Positions 1 through 7,654 of a stretch of 59,407 bases of DNA are shown here, piece after piece. The notes below the pieces were generated by a model. It did no database searches, was not told where the DNA came from, and was given only the letters and a program-made list of their open reading frames with translations. A program made the position numbers and the translations under genes. Location: contig JALWUJ010000053.1 in NCBI GenBank assembly GCA_027080135.1, positions 1 to 59,407 on the forward strand, given 5' to 3'. Source of the stretch: Flavobacteriaceae bacterium (lineage in GTDB: Bacteria > Bacteroidota > Bacteroidia > Flavobacteriales > Flavobacteriaceae). Each line of letters begins with the position of its first letter. Positions within the stretch are counted from its first letter, which is position 1.

Positions 1-1
1 C

Positions 2-745
2 AAAATAGCTGTTTCAATTTTTTTATTTGTAATCTTATTAAGCTGTAAAAACGAAGTTTCAATTGCCCTAACTTCTGAAAATTTTTCTGAAGAATATAAA
101 GGAACTTGCCAAGAAGAAAATTGTGCAAAAGTTACTATCGACTTTGTAAAAATAAATGGAGTAAAAGAAGTTGCCGATAAAATTAACTTCACGATTGGAA
201 GTGCAATGATTTATTTTTTAAATACAGATACTCAAAAAGATATTAAAGTTGCCACCGTTGCCGAAGCTGCAAATCTTTTTATTAATGGATACGAAAACGA
301 CAAAAAACAATTTCCAGATTTAGGTCCTTATGAAGCAGAATTATCGGTGAGTACTTCTTTAATTTCTTCTAAAATTATTTCAATAAAAACTCAATTTTAC
401 AACTATACAGGAGGAGCACACGGAAACACTCAGCTTGGTTTTTTAAATTTTGATCCTATTACAGGTAACGTAAAAACTCTTAATTCTTTAATTAAAAACA
501 AAAAAGAATTTACCGATTTTGTAGAAACTATTTTTAGAGAAAAATACCATATATCAAAAGACGAAAGCATTAATTCTACAGGGTTTTGGTTTGATAAAGA
601 AAAATTTCGCTTGTCAGAAATTATAGGATTTTCAGAAAATAAAGTCATTATTATTTACAATCAATACGATATTGCAAGTTATGCCGATGGTCCCATTGAG
701 ATTGAAATTCCGATGGAGAAAGCCAAACCTTATTTAGCTTTTTAA
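2..745 (+). CDS. DUF3298/DUF4163 (RsiV/PdaC-like) lipoprotein, 5' end cut off
   Basis: The ORF track starts this gene at the ATG at 206, but the same frame is open back to base 2 and encodes a hydrophobic stretch ending in a lipobox (LLSC, then KNE), so the true start lies outside the window and the product is an SP-II lipoprotein. The motif YTGGAHGN, followed by a strand-rich C-terminal half, is typical of the DUF4163/DUF3298 pair seen in RsiV and PdaC-like proteins. Members are extracytoplasmic; in RsiV the domain senses lysozyme, but no sigma factor is visible here, so the exact role is unknown. The gene converges with the DinB-like gene and their stop codons overlap. Confidence 0.8.
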   Translation, partial: KIAVSIFLFVILLSCKNEVSIALTSENFSEEYKGTCQEENCAKVTIDFVKINGVKEVADKINFTIGSAMIYFLNTDTQKDIKVATVAEAANLFINGYENDKKQFPDLGPYEAELSVSTSLISSKIISIKTQFYNYTGGAHGNTQLGFLNFDPITGNVKTLNSLIKNKKEFTDFVETIFREKYHISKDESINSTGFWFDKEKFRLSEIIGFSENKVIIIYNQYDIASYADGPIEIEIPMEKAKPYLAF

Positions 746-1197
746 AGATTTTTCTTCATAGCTAAAATATAACCCAAGTGAATTCCTTCGTGAAAATTGT
801 TAAATTCTAAGGCTTCCTCTATGGTAGATAAAACCGATTTCGTGGATACTGTATATTCTGTAAAGGTTTTAAACAATCCCGCTTTATAATCTTTTTGGGT
901 TTGCTCAAGAGTAGTGAATAACTGACTTTTTAATAATTCAACATCTTCTTTTGTTGCGTTTACTTCAGCTTTGCTTCCTTTTCTAAAAGCTTCTATTTCT
1001 TCTTTTGAAATTAAAGCTGGTAATCCAGATAAAGTATAAGTAAGCAATTGTTGTGTAATCACCACGTGTTTTATGTTCCAAAAAATAGTGTTATTAAACC
1101 CTTCAGGCTTTTTGTTTAGTTGTTCTAAAGGGAAAGTTTCAAGAAAGGTTTTATAAATTGCTCGTGTTTTTAATGTAATATCGAAAGTGTAATCCAT
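742..1197 (-). CDS. DinB superfamily protein (four-helix bundle)
   Basis: About 151 residues, the usual length for DinB/YfiT-like four-helix proteins. The sequence is helical throughout, with a conserved histidine near the middle (WNIKHVV) and a C-terminal NNFHEGIHLGYI motif; such histidines form the metal site in this superfamily. The ORF track begins 21 codons earlier at 1260, but I start at MDYTFD because the upstream residues look like translated intergenic DNA. The cytoplasmic substrate is unknown; relatives include bacillithiol and mycothiol S-transferases. It is unrelated to DNA polymerase IV, also called DinB, found at 52182. Confidence 0.78.
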   Translation of the reverse strand: MDYTFDITLKTRAIYKTFLETFPLEQLNKKPEGFNNTIFWNIKHVVITQQLLTYTLSGLPALISKEEIEAFRKGSKAEVNATKEDVELLKSQLFTTLEQTQKDYKAGLFKTFTEYTVSTKSVLSTIEEALEFNNFHEGIHLGYILAMKKNL

Positions 1198-1289
1198 CTT
1201 TTTAATTTTGAAATAAAAGTAATGTATTTCAATCTGAAATTGATTAATTTGTAAAAACAATTTAAGATTCTTTCTTGCACAATTTTACT

Positions 1290-1640
1290 ATGAAAAAAAT
1301 ATTCTACCTCTCCACTTGCGATACAAACAAACGAATTTTAAAAGAACTCAACCTTTCTTCAGAATTTGAAAAACAAGACATTAAAAAAAATCTTATTTCT
1401 GAAAGTGAATTAGAAGAAATGTACCAGTTTACAAGGTCTTATGAAGCATTGATTAACAAAAGAGCTAAACTTTATTCGGAACGAGGACTGAAAAACAAAA
1501 CCCTTCAGGAAGAAGATTATAAATTATTATTACTCGAGCATTACACTTTTTTAAAACGTCCAGTACTCATAAATGAGGATGAAATTTTTGTAGGAAACAG
1601 CAAAAGTGTAATCGCTTTGGCAAAACAATCACTCAAATAA
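1290..1640 (+). CDS. ArsC/Spx-like thioredoxin-fold protein
   Basis: 117 residues with the ArsC-family layout: an N-terminal strand, a loop with a single cysteine (STCDTNKRIL), and a C-terminal KRPVLIN...VGNS segment corresponding to the KRP(I/L)L...GF signature of ArsC/YffB/Spx proteins. I start at MKKIFY (1290) rather than the ORF-track MHNFT, which adds five residues not typical of the family. The likely function is thiol- or glutathione-dependent reductase, but with one cysteine and no ars genes nearby arsenate reduction is not supported. It is transcribed divergently from the DinB-like gene, with about 90 bp between the starts. Confidence 0.75.
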   Translation: MKKIFYLSTCDTNKRILKELNLSSEFEKQDIKKNLISESELEEMYQFTRSYEALINKRAKLYSERGLKNKTLQEEDYKLLLLEHYTFLKRPVLINEDEIFVGNSKSVIALAKQSLK

Positions 1641-1679
1641 ATAATTATCGTTATTTTTGATTGGACTTTAAACCCGTTT

Positions 1680-2690
1680 ATGAATAAAATTTTATTCTTA
1701 CTTATTTTTTTAATTGGCTTTGTAGGAATTGCTCAAAAAGATTCTTTGAGACTTAAAAACAACGATATTATTGTCGGTGAATTAAAATCGATGGTAAACG
1801 GTATTATTACTATGAAAACTTCTTATAGTGATAAAGATTTTAAAATTGAATACATCAATGTAAAGGAAATGTATTTAGACCAAACTTTCTTAATAAATTT
1901 GGTAAGTAAAAACCATTATTTAGGAAAAGTAAAATCGGTTTCTCCCGGAATTGTCGAAATAAATGTGCCTAACAGCATTACCTTCGAAACAAAAATTGAA
2001 AACATTGTCCAATTAAAAGCAATCGACACTAAATTTTGGAGCCGATTTAAAGGGTACATAGACCTTGGTTTCAATTTAACAAAAGCGAATAATTTTAATC
2101 AGTTTTCTGTAGGAAGTGGATTGACTTACGAAAGCGAAATTTGGAATTTTAGGGTTGCATACAGCTCTTTAATTACCAATCAGGACAATGTAGATGAAAT
2201 AAAAAGGGTTGAATGGAACATTAATGCTGAACGGTTTGTTGTAAAGGAATGGTTTGCGATTGTTGATGTTTCATTCCTTTCAAACACAGAACAAGCACTA
2301 AAAGGTAGGGTAAGTACCCTTGGTGGTTTTGGAAAATATGTTATTCGAACAAACAGATTATTTCTTGGTGCTCGAATTGGGGTAAATTATAATATCGAAA
2401 CCTATTTTGACGAAACTTTAGATAAAAACTCTACAGAAGCCAATATCGCTGCCAATTTTAATATGTTTGAATTTGGTGATTTTAATCTAACAACAGATTT
2501 TACTGCCTATCCAAGTTTGTCGGAAAGCGGGCGTTTTCGTTTGGATTATAACTTAAAATTAAAATACGATTTACCGTGGGATTTCTATGTAAAAATAGAC
2601 TTTACCGTTAATTACGATAACCAACCTGCGGTAGTAGGTAACGACTTCGATTATATTTTTAATAGTGGTTTTGGATGGGAATTAAAGTAA
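1680..2690 (+). CDS. DUF481 family outer-membrane beta-barrel protein
   Basis: 336 residues. An N-terminal signal peptide ends near GIAQ. A small strand-rich region (about residues 20-115, including the motif LKNNDIIVGELKSM) is followed by a beta-barrel of alternating hydrophobic strands from about residue 120 to the end. This is the usual build of DUF481/YdiY-like proteins, whose substrate is unknown. The C-terminus ends in an aromatic-rich strand (FNSGFGWELK), consistent with outer-membrane insertion. The EamA transporter follows after 7 bp, so the two are probably co-transcribed. Confidence 0.75.
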   Translation: MNKILFLLIFLIGFVGIAQKDSLRLKNNDIIVGELKSMVNGIITMKTSYSDKDFKIEYINVKEMYLDQTFLINLVSKNHYLGKVKSVSPGIVEINVPNSITFETKIENIVQLKAIDTKFWSRFKGYIDLGFNLTKANNFNQFSVGSGLTYESEIWNFRVAYSSLITNQDNVDEIKRVEWNINAERFVVKEWFAIVDVSFLSNTEQALKGRVSTLGGFGKYVIRTNRLFLGARIGVNYNIETYFDETLDKNSTEANIAANFNMFEFGDFNLTTDFTAYPSLSESGRFRLDYNLKLKYDLPWDFYVKIDFTVNYDNQPAVVGNDFDYIFNSGFGWELK

Positions 2691-2697
2691 TATTTTT

Positions 2698-3588
2698 ATG
2701 AATCCCAGAGCACTCGCCCTTTTAGCAGCAACTACAGCAGCAGCCATTTATGGAGTAAATCACACCATCGCAAAAAACTTAATGCCAACCGTTATTGAAC
2801 CTTTTGGCTTTATTCTTTTACGAATTAGTGGAGCTGTTGTCCTTTTTTGGCTAGTGAGTTTATTTTATCCTTCCGAAAAAATTGAACGTAGCGATTGGAT
2901 GCGGATTCTTGCCTGTGCATTGTTTGGAATGTCTATTAATATGCTTGCCTTTTTTAAAGGCCTTAGCTTGTCAACTCCTATAAACAGTTCGGTTGTTATA
3001 ACCATGGTTCCTGTTTTGCTCTTAATTATGTCGGCTGTTTTTTTAAAAGAAAAAATTACTTGGCGAAAGTCCATCGGAATTGGTCTTGGGTTAATTGGAG
3101 CTTTATTATTAATTTTCTTCGGAATTAAAACACAACATAATGCACCAAATATTCCTCTAGGAAATGTCTTCTTTATCATCAATGCAACTTCCTATTCTAT
3201 CTATCTAATTATTGTAAAACCTTTGGTTGAAAAATACAGTTCGATTACTTTGATGAAATGGTTTTTCTTATTTGCATTTATAATTAATATACCAATCGGT
3301 ATAAAAGAATTTATTGCGGTAGAATGGTCACAACTTCCATTAGATATTATTTGGAAATTGACTTTTGTTGTGGTGGGAACTACCTTTTTTACCTACCTTT
3401 TTAATATTTATGCACTGAAACAATTAAAGCCATCTACCATTGGTTCGTTTATTTATTTACAACCCATTTTAGCAACTACTTTTGCTATTATTATGGGAGC
3501 AGATTCACTGACAATTATTCGCGTGGCAGCTGCTACATTAATATTTACGGGGGTATATCTTTCTACAAGAAAGCCTAAACGGGTTTAG
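2698..3588 (+). CDS. EamA/DMT-family transporter
   Basis: 296 residues with about ten transmembrane helices in two tandem EamA repeats (roughly residues 5-140 and 150-290). The N-terminal ATTAAAIYGVNHTIAK and second-repeat FTYLFNIYALKQLKPSTIGS segments match the conserved helices of the 10-TMS drug/metabolite exporter family. It is an inner-membrane protein; the substrate cannot be read from sequence. It lies 7 bp after the DUF481 gene and is followed by a hairpin shared with the convergent thioesterase gene. Confidence 0.85.
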   Translation: MNPRALALLAATTAAAIYGVNHTIAKNLMPTVIEPFGFILLRISGAVVLFWLVSLFYPSEKIERSDWMRILACALFGMSINMLAFFKGLSLSTPINSSVVITMVPVLLLIMSAVFLKEKITWRKSIGIGLGLIGALLLIFFGIKTQHNAPNIPLGNVFFIINATSYSIYLIIVKPLVEKYSSITLMKWFFLFAFIINIPIGIKEFIAVEWSQLPLDIIWKLTFVVVGTTFFTYLFNIYALKQLKPSTIGSFIYLQPILATTFAIIMGADSLTIIRVAAATLIFTGVYLSTRKPKRV

Positions 3589-3592
3589 AGTT

Positions 3593-3619
3593 CCTGCAAG
3601 GTTTATAAAACCTTGTAGG
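3593..3619. terminator. Hairpin terminator, member of the CCTACAAGGTTTT repeat family
   Basis: Near-perfect inverted repeat (arms CCTGCAAGGTTT / AAACCTTGTAGG, 3-nt loop, one G-U type mismatch) between the convergent EamA and thioesterase genes. AT-rich flanks let it serve both strands. The same arm sequence recurs at 22150 and 22256. Confidence 0.65.
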
Positions 3620-3682
3620 TATAAAACTTTCCGGTAAGGTTTTAATTAACTTTAACAAAGTTCAGAACCTTGTCAAAGTTGA

Positions 3683-4156
3683 TTATAGGTCGCTAGGAAA
3701 TTGCTTAAACTTCCGAGTGTCTTCTTTGGTCAAAATTTTAAAATCTTCGGTTTTATCTAAAGAGTTGATTACCAAAAAAAGCGATTCTGGTAAATCACGA
3801 AGTTTTCTAGTGGTTAAGTCTATCCAACCTCCCATCATAATACAACGTGCCATATTTTTTCCTTCAGCATTGTAAAAATTATGCTGAAATTCAAAATACA
3901 TTCCTCCTTCAGACAAACCTTTCAATTCCAACGAAACCCGAATGGGTTCTCCCGGAAATATTTCCTTAAAATAAAACATGTGTTCGTAAAAAACCACTGG
4001 TCCAATATTGTTTTTAACCATTCCTTTTTGGTCAAACCCCTTTTCCATAAAATAGCTAAGGCGAGTATGACTCATATAGTTTATATAACTGCTATTTGCC
4101 AAATGACGATTGGCGTCCAAATCGTTCCAACGGACTTCAAAATTTTTTATATACAT
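3683..4156 (-). CDS. Hotdog-fold acyl-CoA thioesterase (4HBT, YbgC/FadM type)
   Basis: 157 residues. The start FEVRWNDLDANRHLANSSY is the 4HBT signature: an aspartate in the WxDxDxxxHxxN-like motif followed by the central helix (YINYMSHTRLSYF). It probably hydrolyses acyl-CoA thioesters in the cytoplasm; chain-length preference is not deducible. A TAAATTTG element (minus strand, plus coordinates 4170-4177) lies 13 bp upstream of the start and fits the Bacteroidota -7 consensus. It is transcribed divergently from the YheT-like hydrolase with 75 bp between starts. Confidence 0.85.
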   Translation of the reverse strand: MYIKNFEVRWNDLDANRHLANSSYINYMSHTRLSYFMEKGFDQKGMVKNNIGPVVFYEHMFYFKEIFPGEPIRVSLELKGLSEGGMYFEFQHNFYNAEGKNMARCIMMGGWIDLTTRKLRDLPESLFLVINSLDKTEDFKILTKEDTRKFKQFPSDL

Positions 4157-4231
4157 TTTAATTTTTTGGCAAATTTAAATTTACTTTTTGAAGAATGCAT
4201 AGTAATTTCTTACTTTGCTAAAAAAATAATT

Positions 4232-5191
4232 ATGCCCCTTATAAAAAGCGATTACAAACCCTCTTATTTTTTTAGAAACGGGCATTTTTCAACGATGTAT
4301 TCGGCCAAAATAAGACCGAATATTTCTTTATTTCAGCAAAGAGAACGCATTCAATTACCCGATGGTGATTTTTTAGATTTGGACTGGACACCCTCAAAAA
4401 ATCCAACAAACAAAGTGGCTATTGTGCTTCACGGATTGGAAGGAAACGCACAACGAACTTACATAAAAGGAGTTTCCAAATTATTATCTGAAAACAATTG
4501 GGACATCGCTGCAATGAATTTTAGAGGTTGTAGTGGCGAAGATAATCTTAGTTATCAATCCTATCATTCAGGAAAAACAGACGACTTGGAAAGTGTAATT
4601 AGCCATATTCTTGAAAAAGATTTGTATGCTGAATTGGTTTTAGTAGGATTTAGTTTAGGAGCCAATTTATTACTGAAATATTTAGGCGAACAAGAAACCC
4701 TTCCTCCCGAAATTAAAAAAGCCGTTGCCATTTCTGTACCTACAAGTTTACGAGGTTCTTTGGAATGTTTAATGCAACCTAACAATTGGTTGTACAGCAA
4801 GATATTTTTATACAATCTTCGGAAAAAATATAAACTTAAAATGAAACGTCACCCTAACAAAATGAACGTTTCCGATTTAAATAAAATTAAAACTTTAAAA
4901 GATTTTGATGATGTTTACACCTCGAAAGCTCACGGATTTAAAGACGCATACGATTACTACGAAAAAAACAGTAGCAATCAATTTCTTCCAAAAATTAAAA
5001 TTCCTGTTTTGATTATCAATGCAAAAAACGATAGTTTTTTAAATAAAGATTGTTATCCTTTTGAAGCTTCAGAAAAATCGAAAAACCTCTTTTTAGAAAC
5101 CCCATTGTATGGTGGTCATGTAGGGTTTCATCAAAGCAATCAAAACTATTATAGTGAAATTCGTACTTTAGATTTTTTAAATCCATCATAA
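4232..5191 (+). CDS. YheT-like alpha/beta hydrolase
   Basis: 319 residues from the ATG at 4232. The ORF track extends 117 codons upstream, but those codons are antisense to the thioesterase gene and are not real. The opening YKPSYFFRNGHFSTMYSAK matches the AB_hydrolase_4/YheT/EMB8 family. Visible features are the oxyanion region HGLEGN, the nucleophile elbow GFSLGA, an acid in NAKNDSF and the histidine in GGHVGF. It is a probable cytoplasmic esterase of unknown substrate. Its stop overlaps the SdpI-like start by one base (TAATG), indicating an operon. Confidence 0.87.
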   Translation: MPLIKSDYKPSYFFRNGHFSTMYSAKIRPNISLFQQRERIQLPDGDFLDLDWTPSKNPTNKVAIVLHGLEGNAQRTYIKGVSKLLSENNWDIAAMNFRGCSGEDNLSYQSYHSGKTDDLESVISHILEKDLYAELVLVGFSLGANLLLKYLGEQETLPPEIKKAVAISVPTSLRGSLECLMQPNNWLYSKIFLYNLRKKYKLKMKRHPNKMNVSDLNKIKTLKDFDDVYTSKAHGFKDAYDYYEKNSSNQFLPKIKIPVLIINAKNDSFLNKDCYPFEASEKSKNLFLETPLYGGHVGFHQSNQNYYSEIRTLDFLNPS

Positions 5192-5544
5192 TGGAAGCTC
5201 AAGATCAATTATTTTTAGCCTTTGGATATTGCATTTTTATGCTTTTGGTATCTTTTATTTTTATGAAATTTCCACCTAAAAAAATGAATTATTTTTACGG
5301 TTATCGCACTCGAAGATCTATGGCAAACCAACAGATTTGGAGAGTAGCCAACGAGTATTCGGCTAAACTAATGGTAAAAATTACCTTGATTTCATTTGCA
5401 TTACCTCCTGTGCTTTACTTTCTTTATCCACAACTCAATTTATTAATCACTATAATTATCCATACCGTTATGTTGCTTTCCACCTTATATTTTACCGAAA
5501 AGTTATTGAATAAAGATTTTGACAGGAACGGAAATCCAAAATAA
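5191..5544 (+). CDS. SdpI-family small membrane protein
   Basis: 117 residues with three hydrophobic helices (about 8-26, 68-86 and 90-103). The segment YFYGYRTRRSMANQQIW between helices one and two is the signature of the SdpI C-terminal (PF13630) family. In Bacillus SdpI is an immunity/signal protein, but short stand-alone homologues in Bacteroidota have no assigned function. It overlaps the preceding hydrolase by one base. Confidence 0.75.
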   Translation: MEAQDQLFLAFGYCIFMLLVSFIFMKFPPKKMNYFYGYRTRRSMANQQIWRVANEYSAKLMVKITLISFALPPVLYFLYPQLNLLITIIIHTVMLLSTLYFTEKLLNKDFDRNGNPK

Positions 5545-5573
5545 TTACTTCTACTACTCCCACAGTATTTTAG

Positions 5574-5581
5574 TACCTTTG
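5574..5581 (+). promoter_or_regulatory. Probable -7 element (TAnnTTTG) of the yicC-gmk-nadD operon
   Basis: TACCTTTG lies 20 bp upstream of the yicC ATG and matches the Bacteroidota primary-sigma -7 consensus exactly. A convincing -33 TTTG is not visible at the expected distance. Confidence 0.5.
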
Positions 5582-5601
5582 CAGTCTTAAAAAATCAGTT
5601 T

Positions 5602-6459
5602 ATGATTCAGTCCATGACAGGGTACGGCAAATCGGTTTTACAATTGCCCACCAAAAAAATTACGGTTGAAATAAAATCGTTGAACAGCAAAAACCTTGAT
5701 ATCAACACTCGTGTGCCTTCTTCTTACCGTGTAAAGGAATTGGAAATGCGTAAAATAATATCAAAATCCTTAATTCGTGGGAAAGTAGATTTTAATCTTT
5801 TTGTTGAAATTACTGGTGAAGAAACCACTTCCAAAGTCAACAATAGTACTGTAAAACAATATATGAAGCAACTTTCTGAAATTGTAAACACAGATGAAAC
5901 CGAATTGTTAAAAATGGCAATCAGAATGCCAGATACCATGAAAACCGAACGAGAAGAAATTGAAGAAAACGAATTTAAAAGTATTTCTGAAGCAATTTCT
6001 GAAGCCTTAATCGCCATTAACCAATACCGAAGCGATGAAGGAAAAGTATTGGCAAACGATTTTAAAATGCGTTCCAAAAACATTGCCCAATTATTAGAAA
6101 ATATAATCGAAATTGATAGCGATAGAATAGACATTGTAAAAAATAGACTTCGAAAAGCAGTTGAAGATTTAAAAGAAACCGTAGATGAAAACCGTTTTGA
6201 ACAAGAACTCATTTACTACCTCGAAAAATACGACATTACCGAAGAAAAAGTACGTTTACAAAACCATTTAAACTATTTTAATGAAGCCATCAATTCAGAC
6301 GATTCCAACGGAAAAAAACTAGGGTTTATCTGTCAAGAAATCGGTCGAGAAATAAACACCATTGGTTCTAAATCCAACCATGCACCAATGCAACAATTGG
6401 TAGTACAAATGAAAGATGAATTGGAAAAAATTAAAGAACAATCGCTAAACGTTTTATAA
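5602..6459 (+). CDS. YicC/YloC family endoribonuclease
   Basis: 285 residues beginning MIQSMTGYGK, the hallmark start of the family. YicC_N covers about residues 1-155 and the DUF1732 domain the C-terminal 80 residues (FICQEIGREINTIGSKS...QMKDELEKIKEQ). E. coli YicC is an RNase that acts on selected RNAs; the length is standard. It is the first gene of an operon with gmk and nadD: its stop overlaps the gmk start by one base. Confidence 0.93.
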   Translation: MIQSMTGYGKSVLQLPTKKITVEIKSLNSKNLDINTRVPSSYRVKELEMRKIISKSLIRGKVDFNLFVEITGEETTSKVNNSTVKQYMKQLSEIVNTDETELLKMAIRMPDTMKTEREEIEENEFKSISEAISEALIAINQYRSDEGKVLANDFKMRSKNIAQLLENIIEIDSDRIDIVKNRLRKAVEDLKETVDENRFEQELIYYLEKYDITEEKVRLQNHLNYFNEAINSDDSNGKKLGFICQEIGREINTIGSKSNHAPMQQLVVQMKDELEKIKEQSLNVL

Positions 6460-7037
6460 TGGCAGGAGGAAAATTAATTGTTTTTTCGGCACCCTCAGGA
6501 AGTGGAAAAACCACCATTGTACAGTATTTATTAAAGCAAGAGGAATTGAATTTAGATTTTTCGGTTTCCTGTACTTCTCGAGAACCTAGAGGCGAAGAAA
6601 TTCACGGAACCGATTATTATTTTATTAGTTTAAAGGAATTTAAACAACATATAAAAAACCACGATTTTCTTGAATGGGAAGAGGTTTATCGCGATAATTT
6701 CTACGGAACTTTAAACTCAGAAATCGAACGGATTTGGGCAAAAGGAAAAAACATAATTTTCGACATTGATGTGGTGGGCGGACTCCGAATTAAAAAGAAA
6801 TACCCTAAAGAAACTTTGGCTGTTTTTGTAAAACCACCCAGTGTAGATGAACTTAAAATACGATTGAAAAAACGCAAAACCGAAAGTGAAGAAAAAATAA
6901 ATATGCGTATTGCAAAAGCATCTGTAGAACTTGCCACAGCACCACAATTTGATTTTGTCATCGAAAATAAAGTGCTGGAAACTGCACTAAAAGAATCTAA
7001 AGATTTGGTGTTAAAATTCATTAAAAAAGATGCCTAA
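6459..7037 (+). CDS. gmk: Guanylate kinase
   Basis: 192 residues. The P-loop SAPSGSGKTT is near the N-terminus, followed by the GMP-binding block SCTSREPRGEEIHGTDYYF and the lid/arginine region. It converts GMP and ATP to GDP and ADP in nucleotide metabolism. It overlaps yicC by one base and nadD by eight, a tight translationally coupled arrangement. Length and motifs are fully canonical. Confidence 0.95.
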   Translation: MAGGKLIVFSAPSGSGKTTIVQYLLKQEELNLDFSVSCTSREPRGEEIHGTDYYFISLKEFKQHIKNHDFLEWEEVYRDNFYGTLNSEIERIWAKGKNIIFDIDVVGGLRIKKKYPKETLAVFVKPPSVDELKIRLKKRKTESEEKINMRIAKASVELATAPQFDFVIENKVLETALKESKDLVLKFIKKDA

Positions 7038-7638
7038 AAAAGTTGGTTTGTTTTTCGGAACTTTTAATCCCATTCACGTGGGACATTTAATTATTGCCAA
7101 CCATTTAGCAGAACATTCCGATTTAGCAGAAGTTTGGCTAGTGGTTACTCCTCACAATCCGCATAAAAAAAAGAAAACTCTTTTAGACGATATTCATCGT
7201 TTGGCAATGGTAAGAATTGCCATAGAGGATTATCCAAAACTAAAGGCAAGTAATATAGAATTTGGTTTACCCCAACCTAATTATACCGTAAAAACCTTAG
7301 CTGTTTTAGAAGAAAAATATCCTGAATTAGAGTTCTGTTTAATTATGGGCGAAGACAATTTAAAAAGCCTTCATAAATGGAAAAATTTTGAGGTGATCTT
7401 GAAGCGACATGCTATTTATGTGTATCCGAGGGTTACACCTCCATCATCAACAGTTATTAATACGGAAGCTTCCCCTTTTGAAGGGGGATTGAGAGGGATG
7501 TTTACAAAAATAAACGCCCCAATCATTGAAATATCTTCCACTTTTATTAGAAAAAATATTGCTTCAGGAAATGAGATTCGTCCAATGTTACCTAATAACG
7601 TTTGGGAATATTTAGATGAGATGAATTTTTATAAATAG
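7030..7638 (+). CDS. nadD: Nicotinate-nucleotide adenylyltransferase with repeat-coded insert
   Basis: 202 residues. GTFNPIHVGH holds the nucleotidyltransferase (H/T)xGH motif, and ISSTFIRK is the conserved C-terminal ISSTxxR motif. The enzyme makes deamido-NAD from nicotinate mononucleotide and ATP. Between YPRV and KINAPI the linker is longer than I expect for the family and contains SPFEGGLRGM, encoded by a sequence that looks like a dispersed repeat (7435-7508). The last ~82 bp are duplicated at 11113-11205, beyond an inserted block of three genes. Confidence 0.94.
   Translation: MPKKVGLFFGTFNPIHVGHLIIANHLAEHSDLAEVWLVVTPHNPHKKKKTLLDDIHRLAMVRIAIEDYPKLKASNIEFGLPQPNYTVKTLAVLEEKYPELEFCLIMGEDNLKSLHKWKNFEVILKRHAIYVYPRVTPPSSTVINTEASPFEGGLRGMFTKINAPIIEISSTFIRKNIASGNEIRPMLPNNVWEYLDEMNFYK
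7435..7508 (+). repeat. In-frame dispersed-repeat insert within nadD
   Basis: A segment containing a palindrome-like CCCCTTTTGAAGGGGGATT lies in the variable linker of NadD and is read in frame without a stop. Its composition differs from the flanking gene. I place its limits by comparing with the remembered family layout, so the borders are approximate. Confidence 0.55.
7552..7633 (+). repeat. 3'-end repeat A of nadD (host-gene copy)
   Basis: Ungapped match to 11113-11194: about 13 differences in 82 bp, with the last 34 bp identical. It is the left boundary of the inserted block. Confidence 0.85.
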
Positions 7639-7654
7639 TTAACCCACTTTAATT

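Noticed and set aside
3881-4231. 117-codon N-terminal extension of the YheT-like hydrolase in the ORF track
   Set aside because: It is antisense to the thioesterase gene; the family N-terminus starts at the ATG at 4232.
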